64,000 nucleotides of DNA, taken from the NCBI GenBank assembly GCA_025331445.1, contig JAIWNE010000081.1, positions 82,932-146,931 of the forward strand, read 5' to 3'. Below the pieces are notes generated by a model, which was not told where the DNA came from, ran no database searches, and worked only from the letters and a program-made list of their open reading frames with translations. Every line of letters starts with the position of its first letter. Within the stretch, counting starts at the first letter, position 1. The stretch is from Blakeslea trispora. Taxonomy: Eukaryota > Mucoromycota > Mucoromycetes > Mucorales > Choanephoraceae. The translations under genes and the position numbers were made by a program. This document shows positions 10,281 to 22,561 of this stretch, in pieces.

Positions 10281-13200
10281 GAGAGAGAGATAAAAGTGCT
10301 TACCTTTTGCTGTGCATTTACTGAAAAAAAAAAGAGAAAAAAGAAAATGGGGGATTAAAAAAAATGGCTAGTATATATGAGAAATATGGTAGTGATGGGA
10401 AGAAAGCATGATTTCATTGACAGATTTAAGCTAAAATCATACTGAAAAGGAAAATGTCTTGGATTTGCATAAACAGATTTTATTAGTGATCAATAAAGGA
10501 ACGCTTTACAAAAGGGGATCTTAAAGAAGCACTTCAAACAGAATCTATGAAGAAAGCTGATAGTAAAGCGTCGAGCTGTTTCATGTTAAACAAATTTGAG
10601 TAAAGCAATTTTAAACATAAAAGTGATAAGTTAAAAATCATAATGTATCAAAAGCAACTCCTTACATAGTGTCGCTTTTGATCATGATTCAATCAATTAT
10701 AATTATAGGATGGTACATTATGAGGCAAATATAATATAATTATTCATTTAGTGTAATCGCTCATACATATATAGTATCAGCGTCGCACCCTTTAGATCCA
10801 TCTAAATACTAAACATTGAAGAATACAAGTTTCAGTTAGAACATGCTGTCATTTTATGACAGTTTCATGTTCCTCAATATATCGTAGGATGGTGGATATC
10901 AGAAACATCAAGAAGAAGTATTCAAATAGATCATTCAGATGCAAAAAAATGATGATGAATCCCTTTAATTTAAAAAGAACTGTCCATCATGATTTTGCAA
11001 TAATCAATCTTCTTTTTATCGAACCTCTAACGGATATCGTAAATTTATTTCTGAAGCAAACATACTTATTCGCTAAAGCGACTCAGATATGTATCTTGTT
11101 TGGGAGTGATGTATATGTGACTTATCGCATTAGATCAATAAATAAGTATAGATGTTGATGATCATTTAATTGATCTCTTTGGCTGAAGACCGAATGCAAT
11201 TGCAAGCAACTTGTTTATAATTTGGCATCATTGCAAGTTTTACGAACATTTTGATTGTTACAATACTACTTTATGAGATTGTCAACTTTACTTCAAATAT
11301 AATTGTTTAAAGAAATAAATAGGAAAATTTGATTACTTCAAACAATAATTTCTATAAATTATAATTAGAGCAAGGAATATTTGTTTATTCCATTATGAGA
11401 GTATCAAGTAACTTTCTTCGCAAATAGATGTTTTTTCATAAGCAGTTCAATACCATCAAACTTTCATCTACATTGTATATCGTCTTGTGTAGCAAAATTT
11501 ACCATTATACATCTATCTTTTAAATTTAGAGGTATCCCTTTTTAGTATCTCTTTGAGAAATTGGTCAATACCATTTCAGATTTTCAACTTTATCATATAA
11601 GCAATCGCTTTCTATGGTGTTTGTAGATGCTTTTTTTTTTTACTTTATTTTTCTTCAACCTTTTCCGAGATGGCTTACCATCTTGCATGCTCATGTAAGT
11701 TTGAGATGTTGGCATGCAGAACTGATGAGCAGCGAGAAAGCTAACATGTGCTCATAGAAGTCAACTTTTTTAGCTAAAGGAATATGTATTTCATACAAGC
11801 TATGACTTTTCTAAACAGTCTTTGGTATGCAAAAGCAATTCAGAGTATATGAAATCAATGCTTCATAAACGATGTTATTATTGAAATCTAAGGATTATGT
11901 CTTTTTTTCTCTACAATTCAAATGTAATTCTTTTTTAACTATATTTCATTCTTTTTAAGTGAATAATTGAGTTCATTACTATCACAAAAACTCTTTTTTT
12001 CTTGGTTGAAGCGTATGATGCAAAGAGAAATATGAACCAAATCATCAACATTTACCTTATTTCTTTTTCTTAGTAATGGAAAATCCAGTGATCCGATTGG
12101 CCAATTTTTAAGAAGGTTCCAGGTCTTTCTCTCTTTACCTATATTAAGATAGCTGACATACTCTAAAAGTAAATTGCCCCCCAAAGTTCCGTGTTATTTA
12201 TGGGGTGACATTACTCTCTCTCTTCTGATTTCTTTCTTTTTTTCTCGCCTTTTTTTTTCTTCACTCTATTGATTACTACACCCTTTTTTTTTTCCTGAAT
12301 CTCGACGATATTTTCTTTCTAGCTTAAGGTGATTTATTCTAGTCATTCAACATGATCGCTAACTTATCCGTTCTTTTATCTGTCTAGAAAGCGGCTTATT
12401 TTTAGGTTTGTTCACGATCAATTTGGGCAGCTCAAGTCTTTATTATACAGTCACTCATCTTACCATCACAAAGCAGACAATGCAGTTTTTTAAACACGCT
12501 ATAACTAAATCACTTGAAAAGGATCAATAATTACACCATTTTCGAAATTATCAGTAATGGAGATGATTACACTAACATGAGACTTCTTTTAATCGCGTTT
12601 AATATGAAGCAAAGGTAGGCAACTCGATGGCATTATATATGGCTTTATAATCTAACATTTTATGAAAGTATATAATGTATTAGTCTCACTGTTAAATGAT
12701 TATTTTATGATGAAGCCCAATGGATCTTTGAAGCATGGTAAGGTATTGTTCCATTCTACGATTGATTACCTGACTCACATATAAACCTTTGAAGGTAGTA
12801 TGGAGTCATTATCATTTCTGATTGAATCAACCTAAACATTCGGAATGCACCTTCAACTTATGGTAACTGCTTTATCACTTCAGTTTATTGAAGACAATAC
12901 TTTCACTCTCCAAATAACAATACTTAGCCGAATTTACATCTGATTTACTAGAGATCAATCTTATAAATGACAAAATGGAATCAAGAGGTAAAGTTATTAG
13001 TAAAAGTTGGGAGTTTTATTCAAAGAAAGATGCCATCATTGTCAACATCATTTCCGTTAAAAGAATCAATTCAAGTTACATATCAACGGCACTTTGGATG
13101 ATCAAAGGTTCTTCAGAGAGTATCATATTTTTTGAAAGGTAAGCATCTATGAGGCGGATTGCATTGAAAGCTAGTTGGACTATTTTTTTTATCATTTTGG

Positions 13201-14706
13201 AAATAAAAACGTATTATGATGGATCTATCTGAAAAGCGAGTGTTGGATTGTTGCTAGCATTGACCGAAAATGTTGATGATTGTTGCTGATACTTTATTAC
13301 GATAAACATGTACAACTATCGATTGTCTTGATAAAAGAAGAAATGGATCACTCTTTTAGAGTCTACAATTAATCTCTCTATTCCTTCTTATGACTTCTCA
13401 ACAAGTGATTCTATTTCACCATTAAGTCCAATATCTATTTCAAAGGCTTTGTAACTGTTTGTTTATACTGTTGATTTCGCTTAGTCTCAAAATTGAATTC
13501 TAATATATGACACTAACAGTTCTTAAAAAGACTATCAAACATTTCATCCTTATTTAGTGAGAGTCATTAGCAAAAGATAAATTAGCGATTTGATAGGAAT
13601 TGGAATCAGTTCTCTTTTTATTTTATTTTTTCCTTTTGACTACCTTTTAGTTTACATATAATTCTTTCTTCCTTTTCAGACGTCTCTCTAACTTGCCGTT
13701 TCTAGTCTCACACCTACATCAGACTTTTCCATCTTATTTATGCTTCATTTTCGCCCATGAATGGCAACTTGACTTAGTCCATCCTATATAATCTCACTTT
13801 ATGTAGAAATGATAGTAGTTTTTTTATTTATTTAGCTGCTGGAATGTCTTTATTCATTTTACCAAATATTGTTTGCCTTATAGACACTTACAGCAATAAC
13901 GGGTCCTTCTCCATGTGCTCATGTTGCTTCATGATGGTGATGAGAGATCTCAAGATCGACATTCAGTCACGACCGTAACTTTTTTGTACTACTATATTAA
14001 AAATTAAAAAAATAAGAACACTCATATCTTCCTTTATCCTTATTATTTGATTTCACAACCATTTTATATACTTCTTTAGCTTTCCACACCTTGTTGTGAT
14101 TACACAAAAAATTAAAAATTGGCTCTTAACCTTTGGCTGTATAAGTTTAATGGCCTATGCTTCTTTTTCTTCTCTTTCAGTCTGCTGCCTTTTTCTTATG
14201 AAATATCTGAGTTAATCTCAAGAAAACCCTTCCAAATACTTCTTCTTTACCTTTTAAATAAATTTGCATATATACTCTCTATTTTTTTGCACAGATTGTT
14301 TCACCTCACTTGGACTATCCCCCCATTTACCATTTTTGTACATATTTTCTGCATAAAATCTGAAATCAATCCCCCCATCTAATTATCTCTTCATTTTTAC
14401 TACTATTTTTTTTCTCTTTTTAGCCAAATCTTTTTCCCACAGATTATTTTTCTTGGTGGTTTTACTTATTTTATGGCCTTTGACATGTAAAAAAAACCGA
14501 GATCAACTCATCTCCTCGGATCAGCTTCAAACTCGAAAACTAACCTCCCATTACCCTTTATATCACACTTTGACAAAAAAAACCCTTCCCTTTCATCATT
14601 TATTCTCTCTGTATAACTAACCTTCAAAAGCAAAGTGAGTCTAAACTCACTTATTTTATCCTAGACTCAAATGCTGGGTTTTTTAGAACTCCTCTGCGCT
14701 GTGGTG
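8370..14706. mobile_element. E1: 6.3-kb ORF-less element with inverted ends
   Basis: The left end CACCACGGCGTAGAGGGT and the inverted right end CACCACAGCGCAGAGGAGT match at 14 of the first 17 positions. The 3-base duplication aaa (8367-8369, 14707-14709) is confirmed by the Helitron reading frame, which closes perfectly when E1 and one aaa are removed. No convincing coding sequence exists in any frame; the largest open stretches are under 110 codons and low in complexity. A poly-A/GA tract lies at about 10257-10290. Parts recur at 25332-25996, 25997-26420 plus 32635-35400 (inverted) and 44934-47510 (inverted). The CAC-starting ends and 3-base duplication resemble CACTA-type elements; probably non-autonomous. 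Confidence 0.75.
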
Positions 14707-14709
14707 AAA

Positions 14710-15026
14710 TGGTGTCTTGAAATGCTCTAAGAGATTTCCCTAGACATTCACTGAGCAAACTGTCATCTCTGATGATGGTTATCCTTTGTACAAAAGGGCA
14801 AGGTCTACTGATCCCAGCACACAATATTCTATTCGCAATCCCTTGGGATCAATTCTCATCGACAATAGATGGATTGTACCATACAACCCATACCTCTCAA
14901 AGAAGTTTAAAGCGCACATAAATGTTGAATGCTGCCAAAGCGTAAAAGCCATCAAGTACATAAACAAATACGTTTATAAAGGATCGGATAGAACGACGTT
15001 GAAATTGAGCGATACTGAGAACGAGA
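14710..15026 (+). pseudogene. Helitron RepHel gene, block 3 (Rep tyrosine region)
   Basis: This rejoins block 2 exactly: the split codon aa|t reads Asn and the frame continues with GVLKCSKRFP. A TAG at 14741-14743 (codon 606) interrupts it. Downstream are DGYPLYKR, RWIVPYNPYL, HINVE and KYINKYVYKG; the two Tyr four residues apart (about 678 and 682 of the rejoined frame) fit the catalytic tyrosines of the Helitron Rep. The block ends at 15026, inside a codon split by gypsy C. Confidence 0.9.
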
Positions 15027-15904
15027 TGTGATATTTGCAGTCTCAAATAGATTCAATGAGAGGGAACTCGATTTTTTTATTAAAAAGAAAGAGAGGGAAC
15101 TAATTCTACTGCAAGTCCATGTTGTGTTTATATATTATTTCTATCTCGGTTTCAATCAATCACTCCGTTATAATTTTATCTGTATGAGCAGTTTTCCTAC
15201 TAGGATGACTGGTCACCTTAATGGAAAGATGGCTGTAGCCAGATTTCATCCCCCGCCTTGAATAAGGTGGAGATATATTGTTTACTTGATTTATATCTTG
15301 GAGAGATAATAATTATGCTCGACAAGATATGTTTTAATCTTGATTAGTGTTTCAATATATCAGGCATAACTGTTTCATACTTGTTCACTTGTTTCGTTAG
15401 ATGTTTAGATCAGTTTAGATTAGGTGATAAGGATAGACAAGCCCTTTGTAATTATGTCTCAGAACTATCTTTATCCAAGTAATGATTTAGTCTTTTCTTA
15501 TAATGAAATCTCTAGAATCATTGCTTGTTTTGTTAGATGCTGCTACCTTGGTATTATAAGGCCTATGCAACCATCCTGCTATCACATGTATCATGTCATA
15601 TAGCCATTTCAAGTATTGATGAAAAGAGAGTCAATGAATATAAATCTGATCATGCTTTCAATGTGTTAGCTAGGCACATTGAACGCTTTATATATCATAT
15701 CATCGCTTTTTACCAATGCTTGTTAGATGTTTGATTTCAGGATTACCTCTGGTAATATCTGAAATGATTTTAGTTTTCCAACTTTGTGAACATTATTTGA
15801 TTTATTGCTATTTTGACATTATCTGTCAAAATAACCTTTGATGATGATTAATTGAATTTCCGATTATAAGTCGTTCTGGCTTCTATATATGCCCAAATAC
15901 GACA
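15027..15904 (-). repeat. 3' LTR of gypsy C
   Basis: 878 bases, TG...CA. The neighbouring sequence in element direction (15905-15915, read on the minus strand as GGGGGGCAT) is the probable polypurine tract. From there to about 16250 the element has only non-coding sequence. Confidence 0.9.
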
Positions 15905-16250
15905 ATGCCCCCCCTAGACGGGTATCGAGGGTTGATTAAAATAACGTAGATGCACGTCGATAATTTATAGTGTTTGGGTCGGATCACACACGAAGTGCAT
16001 CCTTATATGTTGAGTCCTGCGTACACAAGTGACTGTGTACTCAAATATCAAAAAAAAAAATTATAATTATTTACAAGCGAGTAATCGGCGGACTGCCTCA
16101 CTTTTTATCGTTTTTTCTTTATGTACAGTGTATGATGGTGTATCAACCAACCATAGTTATTTTGGAAGCGTGTGCAATCAACCTGTGGACGAAACCGACC
16201 AGCGTTGGAGCGAGCACTTCTTTTAAAAGCACCTACAGCAGGGTTATGTG

Positions 16251-17400
16251 TTACTGCTTTTGTATGGTTGCTAGTTTTACGATAAGTTTTGTCATTCGCG
16301 TCACATCAGCCTGATGATCTGTAGACGATTCAATGTTTTCTTTGATTACATCACTAATGGTATCTACCATGTGAGCCATATTGCTTCTAGGATATGATGG
16401 GTCCCAGATGCTTTGTATATTAAGAGGATCAGTGAAATGATCAGCTGGTAGCCAACTATCATCTTCAGCTGTATGATTTTTCCAACGCGTTTTATGTTCA
16501 CGATGGTTAGGTTCACCACAATGATCGACGATAGCGTCAAATTCGAAGACTTCTTCCTTCGCAATTACTTCATCTTGCGATACCAACTTCATTTCTGAAG
16601 GAGTAGAATCACGAGGGAGGATTAAGCCTATTTCATCGTGTAGTGTGTAAATATTGTGCTCAGTTTCTCTTACGACAGAATATGGTCCTTCGTAGATTGG
16701 AGCAAGTGATTTTTAGGTACCTTTCTTTCGTACCATTACCATGCTACCGACCGGAAAGTTGATCAAGCGATGATTTTTATCAAAATGTCTTTTGCGTCAT
16801 TTTGTTATATTGATATGTGCGATCTTTTATCGCGGGGAATACAATATCTGACATATAGTCGATACGATTCAGTAGTTCATCATTTGTCATTGGTTCAATC
16901 GAATCCATCGATTCCGAGAGAAGGGGTAATTCGTTTGTCATTCTTCGAGCAAACATGAGGTTGAAAGGGCTCGTTAAAAGTCTTTTGGATATTTTACAGT
17001 TGATCATGAGTTGTAGAAGTTTAATCCGTACATCCCATTCTTCTTCCGACATACCCAAAATCAGCTTCTTTAGCAGACGCCTGACGTTTTGGACAGCTCT
17101 TTCAGCGCCACATTACTTTGATTGTAATAGGCCGTACTCAAACGTTTGTCGATTTTCATTGCTTCACAGAGTTCATCCATGATAGCATTTTTATGTTCAG
17201 TTCTATTATCTGAATTGAGAATTTGAAGGCATCCTTCACTGGGATTATGTCCTTCACTATCCTTTCGTCTTCAGGGTTATAGTTCTTATTGATATTAGAT
17301 GTATTAGCATCTGTGTTCAGAATTGCTAACATTTTTACGTTGTTAATGTGATCACTAGAGTCTATCAAGACAGATTTTTCAAATCATTTTCTGTCCAACT
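16251..17400 (-). pseudogene. Integrase and chromodomain remnants of gypsy C
   Basis: Broken pieces in shifting frames. Near 17220 ILNSDNRTEHKN corresponds to the integrase core around the second catalytic Asp; near 17090 AERAVQNVRRLL, in another frame, covers the third catalytic residue. LLTSPFNLMFARRMTNELP (16970 region) is the usual integrase C-terminal segment, and 16592-16251 encodes a chromodomain-like tail (EFDAIVDHCGEPNHREHKTRW). Several frameshifts; not functional. The junction with gag near 17560-17400 marks the loss of protease, RT and RNase H. Confidence 0.8.
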
Positions 17401-17560
17401 CTCCATATTGTCACATACCGAACTATTGTGATTTTAGCCATTAATGACAAGGTCATTCAATGAATTTACTTCTCCATTTTGATAGTTGTATGGTATAGCC
17501 AGCTTTTTCAAAACTGCAGCTGCATCTTTTTTTATTGACTCGTATCAGTCATTTTTTTTT

Positions 17561-19114
17561 TCACTTATTTTGTTGACTGCCATTTTGTTGCCACATAGCT
17601 TTTTTTGCCAAGTATGGCTTGCAGGTCTCCAAGTGACGAGGAGAGAAAGGTTCTATTTTACAGTGACCACACAGAGGTACCGTAGGTTGGTAAGCTTTGT
17701 GGTAAATTGTTTTATGCCTTTTGGCATTCTGTTGTTGTTGTTGATCCAGATGGGATCGGTCATCTCTTTTGCGATCTTCTCGCTCTTCGTTTTTAGCAGC
17801 CTTTGGTGCCAGTGAGAGGTACAATGCTTCTTGTATGTCTCCAATATGTTTTTCAAGGAATTTAAATAAACTCGCAAGGCTTTCTGGGTAATGTGTATTA
17901 CCTGAACTTTCATAGTTCGCCTTTAATGATTTTTCTACTTCTTCCTTTGTAACGGGTAGAAGTGATTCAATAAATGAAGCCGTTTGGATGACACCATAAT
18001 TATACTTAATGGGCAAACGGTTGAAAGCTTCCAGGTATCTGTCGATATAATCCCGGATGGTCTCACTTTTTCCTTGTTTGATATTGATATATCTACGGAT
18101 TTTCTTTGTATCATTTATATCGCCAAAGCGGTCGATGATTGCTTGTTTAACTTGGTCCCATTTCACATGATCATCAAGTACGTTGATATGGTTTTGATAC
18201 CAACGCATATGCTTATTATTTCTTCCGTAGAGGAAAGAAGTGGTCAAATATTTTTTCCAATCAACATCTATGTTGATATCGTTAATTTTCATCGTCAACT
18301 CAAAAGCAGAGATGAATCCTTCAGCATTTGCATGCGCAGTTCGATTGTCTGTCTTTGTATCAGCAGGGTCATCAATAAACTGGAAGATAGGTATTTCATT
18401 TTTGTTGATCTGATTTTTGATCGTTTTAGAATTATTATCAGCGTTCTTACTGTCATTCTTATTTTTGTTTACTAAGAGATTTTTCAACTTCTCAAGTTGT
18501 TCAATTAGTACATTGAGTTTTTGTAGTTCCTCAATGTTGTCACACTCAAGCGTGGCTTCGAAGAGTAAATTAATTTTGTTTTGGTACCGTTGAACCAATT
18601 TTTCTTCAGTTATTTTAGGAGTAACTGGGTAGTTCATCTCCATATTATTTTGATATCTGCCCGTATCTATGTCGGCCACAGATTGTTTTTCTTCAATAAC
18701 CAACCTTTGCATATTGGTATTGTTCATTTGCTCATTTAAGTTACTTTCTTCGTAACCAGAGTTATTTTGTTCATTGAAATCACTTTTTTCGTAATTCAAG
18801 TTATTTTGGTAATCAGCCGAATTTTTGTTTTCAGCGTGATTAAATGTTATACTTTCATTATCAGCCATGGGAATACCAGCAGGGGAAGCACTACCAGAGG
18901 CAGCGCGAACAGGCAAAGCCACCGAGGAAGACACATCGTCCATTTCGATGTCTTGATCCTTGTCAAAGTCAAGGTCCAAGGCACCCATACCAGACTCGCG
19001 GAAGAGTCTCTTGTTTTCCCTAGCCACGCGCTTTTCTTGGGGAGAAGCAGGGGCCAAAACAGGAGAGGGGTTGTTGCTAGCGGAAGCAGTAGAATCGTTG
19101 TTGAAGGTCTTCAT
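17561..19114 (-). CDS. Gag protein of gypsy C, intact
   Basis: The ATG at 19114 lies 10 bases inside the 5' LTR boundary; an upstream Met in the same frame at 19153 is within the LTR and less likely. The 517-residue product has a Ser/Ala-rich N-terminus, an Asn-rich middle with a coiled-coil-like stretch (LQKLNVLIEQLEKLKNLL), a capsid-like helical domain (WDQVKQAIIDRFG, GKSETIRDYIDRYLEAFNRL), a Gln run, and a zinc-finger-like CGHCKIEPFSPRHLETC near the C-terminus. It binds and packages element RNA by analogy with the family. It is the only intact gene in element C, so selection or recency may have kept it. Confidence 0.85.
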   Translation of the reverse strand: MKTFNNDSTASASNNPSPVLAPASPQEKRVARENKRLFRESGMGALDLDFDKDQDIEMDDVSSSVALPVRAASGSASPAGIPMADNESITFNHAENKNSADYQNNLNYEKSDFNEQNNSGYEESNLNEQMNNTNMQRLVIEEKQSVADIDTGRYQNNMEMNYPVTPKITEEKLVQRYQNKINLLFEATLECDNIEELQKLNVLIEQLEKLKNLLVNKNKNDSKNADNNSKTIKNQINKNEIPIFQFIDDPADTKTDNRTAHANAEGFISAFELTMKINDINIDVDWKKYLTTSFLYGRNNKHMRWYQNHINVLDDHVKWDQVKQAIIDRFGDINDTKKIRRYINIKQGKSETIRDYIDRYLEAFNRLPIKYNYGVIQTASFIESLLPVTKEEVEKSLKANYESSGNTHYPESLASLFKFLEKHIGDIQEALYLSLAPKAAKNEEREDRKRDDRSHLDQQQQQNAKRHKTIYHKAYQPTVPLCGHCKIEPFSPRHLETCKPYLAKKAMWQQNGSQQNK

Positions 19115-19123
19115 TGAAAAAAT

Positions 19124-20001
19124 TGTGATATTTGCAGTCTCAAATAGATTCAATGAGAGGGAACTCGATTTTTTTATTAAAAAGAAAGAGAGGGAACTAA
19201 TTCTACTGCAAGTCCATGTTGTGTTTATATATTATTTCTATCTCGGTTTCAATCAATCACTCCGTTATAATTTTATCTGTATGAGCAGTTTTCCTACTAG
19301 GATGACTGGTCACCTTAATTGAAAGATGGCTGTAGCCAGATTTCATCCCCCGCCTTGAATAAGGTGGAGATATATTGTTTACTTGATTTATATCTTGGAG
19401 AGATAATAATTATGCTCGACAAGATATGTTTTAATCTTGATTAGTGTTTCAATATATCAGGCATAACTGTTTCATACTTGTTCACTTGTTTCGTTAGATG
19501 TTTAGATCAGTTTAGATTAGGTGATAAGGATAGACAAGCCCTTTGTAATTATGTCTCAGAACTATCTTTATCCAAGTAATGATTTAGTCTTTTCTTATAA
19601 TGAAATCTCTAGAATCATTGCTTGTTTTGTTAGATGCTGCTACCTTGGTATTATAAGGCCTATGCAACCATCCTGCTATCACATGTATCATGTCATATAG
19701 CCATTTCAAGTATTGATGAAAAGAGAGTCAATGAATATAAATCTGATCATGCTTTCAATGTGTTAGCTAGGCACATTGAACGCTTTATATATCATATCAT
19801 CGCTTTTTACCAATGCTTGTTAGATGTTTGATTTCAGGATTACCTCTGGTAATATCTGAAATGATTTTAGTTTTCCAACTTTGTGAACATTATTTGATTT
19901 ATTGCTATTTTGACATTATCTGTCAAAATAACCTTTGATGATGATTAATTGAATTTCCGATTATAAGTCGTTCTGGCTTCTATATATGCCCAAATACGAC
20001 A
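19124..20001 (-). repeat. 5' LTR of gypsy C
   Basis: 878 bases; one difference from the left copy (T for G near 19320). The gag start follows almost directly, leaving only about 9 bases of leader, so there is no room for an ordinary tRNA primer site before the ATG. Confidence 0.9.
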
Positions 20002-20006
20002 CGGGA

Positions 20007-22387
20007 TTGAAAGACATCTTCAAGGTCGCTACATCGGTCCCACTGAAGCTTTTACTCGCATATTTGAGTACAAAATCCACGAAGAACATCCGACAGTTAC
20101 ACTTTTAGCATTACATCTCCCCGATCAGCAGCCAGTTTACTTTTCTGAGGATGCCACTCCTTCTGAGCTCCGAGACACTCTTGCCAAAAGTCGCACTATG
20201 CTAATGGCATACTTTGTCTATTACCAAAACAATCCAACTGCTCAAAAATATCTGTATCAAGACTTTCCGCAGTATTTTATTTGGGATAAGAAAGATAGAG
20301 TGTGGAAGCATCGACAAAGAGGATTTGCCATTGGTAGAGTACCATATTGTAGCCCACAATCTGGCGAACGTTTTTACCTTCGATTGCTTTTAACAAACGT
20401 AGCTGGATCAAAGTCTTTTGAAGATCTTCGAAGTGTAGATGGCGTACAGTGTGAAACATTCATGCAGGCTTGCTTAAGACTTCACTTGATAGAGAATGAT
20501 CAGGAATGGAGTCATTGCTTTAATGAAGCTGTCATGTTTTCAACTGGCAGTTCTCTTCGCAACCTTTTCGTCACTGCTTTGACTTTTGGTCAATTGATTG
20601 ATCCAGCATTGCTTTGGGAAGAATTTTGTCTCGACATCTGTGATGATTTAGCTCATAAGCTACGAACTCTGTTTCCAGACCAACTTCACGAAAAGTATAC
20701 AGTAACTGATGACAGCCTGTTTTACAAAGGTCAATCTAAATGTGATTATGGCTTATTTCTGTTGGACGAACAACTCGGCCGCCTTGGTTCATCTTTAGAG
20801 ACATGTGACATGCCAGCATACAAGAATGATTGGACTAATGATCTCGAAGTACTGGCCAATTCACAAAGGGCATCTTCAAACAGATTGATAAATGAGCAAC
20901 TTGCATATGATGTCGAATTTGAAAAAGCAGCTTATGAATCGAAATATGCTCTTTTTAACCAAGACCAAAGAAATGCTTTTGATACCATTGTGAATGGTAT
21001 TGAGTCTTCCGTAGCAGACAGTACAATTTCATCTGACTCTTAATACGTCTGCTATTTTCTTCATGGTCCAGCAGGTACTGGTAAAACCTTTGTCTACAAT
21101 GCTCTTTGCAACTACTTTCGTAGTCAAGAAAAATTTGTTCTGTGCGTTGCATCTTCTGGTATTGCATCTTTGCTTCTTTCTGGTGGTCGTACGTCTCATT
21201 TCAGATTCAAGATACCTATAACAATCAAAGAGACTTCCCTCTGTCACATAACAAAGAAAGGTCGTCTAGCTGATTTGTTAAGAAGAACAACTCTGATTAT
21301 TTGGGATGAGGTACCGATGCAAAACAAACTTTGTTTTGAAGCTGTTGATAGAAGTTTAAAAGATGTATGTGGTAACGATAAGCTGTTTGGCGGTATACCT
21401 GTTGTGTTGGGTGGAGATTTTGCTCAAATCCCTCCGGTTATCAAAAATGGTAATCGTGCAATGATTGTTGATGCCTCGATTAAAAACTCATACATTTGGT
21501 CAAGAATAACCATCTTACAGCTTCGCATTAACATGCGTGTCCGAGGAACAACCTCTAATGATGCTCACTTTAAGAAATGGCTTGATTTGATTACGTACCA
21601 TCCGAGCTTTCAAAACCAAAAAATTTCTGTTCCGGATTATATATCACAAACACTTTCACTTGACAAGTTGATTTCAAAGATATATCCTAAACAAGATCTT
21701 GATCAATCATTAGAAAATCCTAACTTCTTTTTCAAATCAGCTATTTTGACTACACAAAACACAGTTGTTGATAGCTTAAACCAAATGGTGTTGGACCTCA
21801 TGCCTGGGGATTCAATAACCTTGCTCTCTGCCGATACTGCTGATACATCAGAACAAGAAAATGACGAAGTACATCGCTTAGCTCCGGAGTATCTTCAAAC
21901 TCTCAACCCTCCAAACTTTTCACCTGCAAAGCTTACATTGAAAAAGGGATGTATTGTTATGTTATTAAGAAACTTAAATCCTCAAAAAGGTTTATGCAAC
22001 GGTACAAGGCTTATTGTCAAAGATATCCTTTCGTACACGCTAATAGTCTCTGTATTGCAAGAATGTGGTTCAGAAAGCGAACAAATAGAAGTAATTCCTC
22101 GAATTCAACTATCAACATTAGAAAATGAATACCCCTTTATCCTTACACGAAAGCAATTCCCTGTCAAGCTAAGCTTTGCGATGACTATCAATAAGTCACA
22201 AGGCCAATCATTAGAAAATGTTGGAATTGATCTGCGCAACCCTACTTTTACTCATGGACAACTATATGTTGCTCTATCAAGGTCAACTAACCTAAAGGGA
22301 ATTCATATTCTTCATCAACCAAACTCTGATAACACTAACTATAGCAAAATAGAAAACATCATTTATCCTGAACTACTTTTGAATTAA
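20007..22387 (+). pseudogene. Helitron RepHel gene, block 4 (PIF1-type helicase)
   Basis: This continues block 3 in frame after gypsy C. The first 300 residues match the linker and N-terminal part of the Helitron helicase region (GRYIGPTEAFTRIFEY, VHLP-like, FNQDQRNAFDTI). A TAA at 21041-21043 (codon 1046) lies just before the Walker A motif GPAGTGKTF. Then follow Walker B LIIWDEVPM, GGDFAQIPPV, LRINMRV, the INKSQGQSL motif VI region and YVALSRS, all typical of PIF1/RecD-like SF1 helicases. The stop is TAA at 22385-22387. With the other blocks this makes a RepHel of about 1,493 residues, a usual size for fungal Helitrons, disabled by three nonsense codons. Confidence 0.93.
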
Positions 22388-22424
22388 ATAAATTACATCC
22401 ATTTTAGACTCTAAGTAAACTCAG

Positions 22425-22488
22425 CTATAGGGATCAAGACCGCAGGCGACGACGGCTGTAAGCGAGCGTAGCGAGTAGGTCGGCTAGT
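22425..22488 (+). other. Helitron 3' terminus
   Basis: A short GC-rich segment, unusual in this AT-rich window, contains direct GCGAG repeats and ends GGTCGGCTAG followed by T. CTAG|T is the classical Helitron end (CTRR, A/T target). A clean Watson-Crick hairpin just before the end was not obvious by eye, so the call rests on the CTAG end, its distance of about 100 bases from the RepHel stop codon and the match of both sides to one host intron. Confidence 0.7.
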
Positions 22489-22561
22489 TCCTCTTACTAC
22501 AAAGATGATTACAATTTAAAACAAGAGGTATATCAATCACGCAACTCTCTTAAAAATTTAC

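Larger units (their letters stand above)
15027..20001 (-). mobile_element. Ty3/gypsy LTR retrotransposon C, pol largely deleted
   Basis: 878-base LTRs (15027-15904 and 19124-20001) with TG...CA ends differ at only one position that I can see. The target duplication is cgaga (15022-15026) and cggga (20002-20006), one base changed. The minus-strand interior has an intact gag but no protease, RT or RNase H; only decayed integrase and a chromodomain tail remain. The nearly identical LTRs mean this deleted form itself transposed recently, presumably with enzymes supplied by another copy. Confidence 0.92.
657..22487 (+). mobile_element. Helitron, interrupted by three later insertions
   Basis: A rolling-circle element coding for a RepHel protein on the plus strand. 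The 3' terminus is CTAG at 22484-22487 followed by T, as expected for Helitrons, which insert between A and T without a target duplication. The 5' boundary is uncertain and the start given is only a limit. It sits on the opposite strand inside what appears to be the last intron of a MULE transposase gene. Gypsy A, element E1 and gypsy C are inserted in its coding region and each can be removed using its short target duplication to recover an uninterrupted frame. Only three premature stops remain, so the Helitron was probably active not very long before the insertions. Confidence 0.85.

Noticed and set aside
15537..15734. A 65-codon frame present twice (also 19634-19831)
   Set aside because: Inside the 878-base LTRs of gypsy C; no sign of coding selection.
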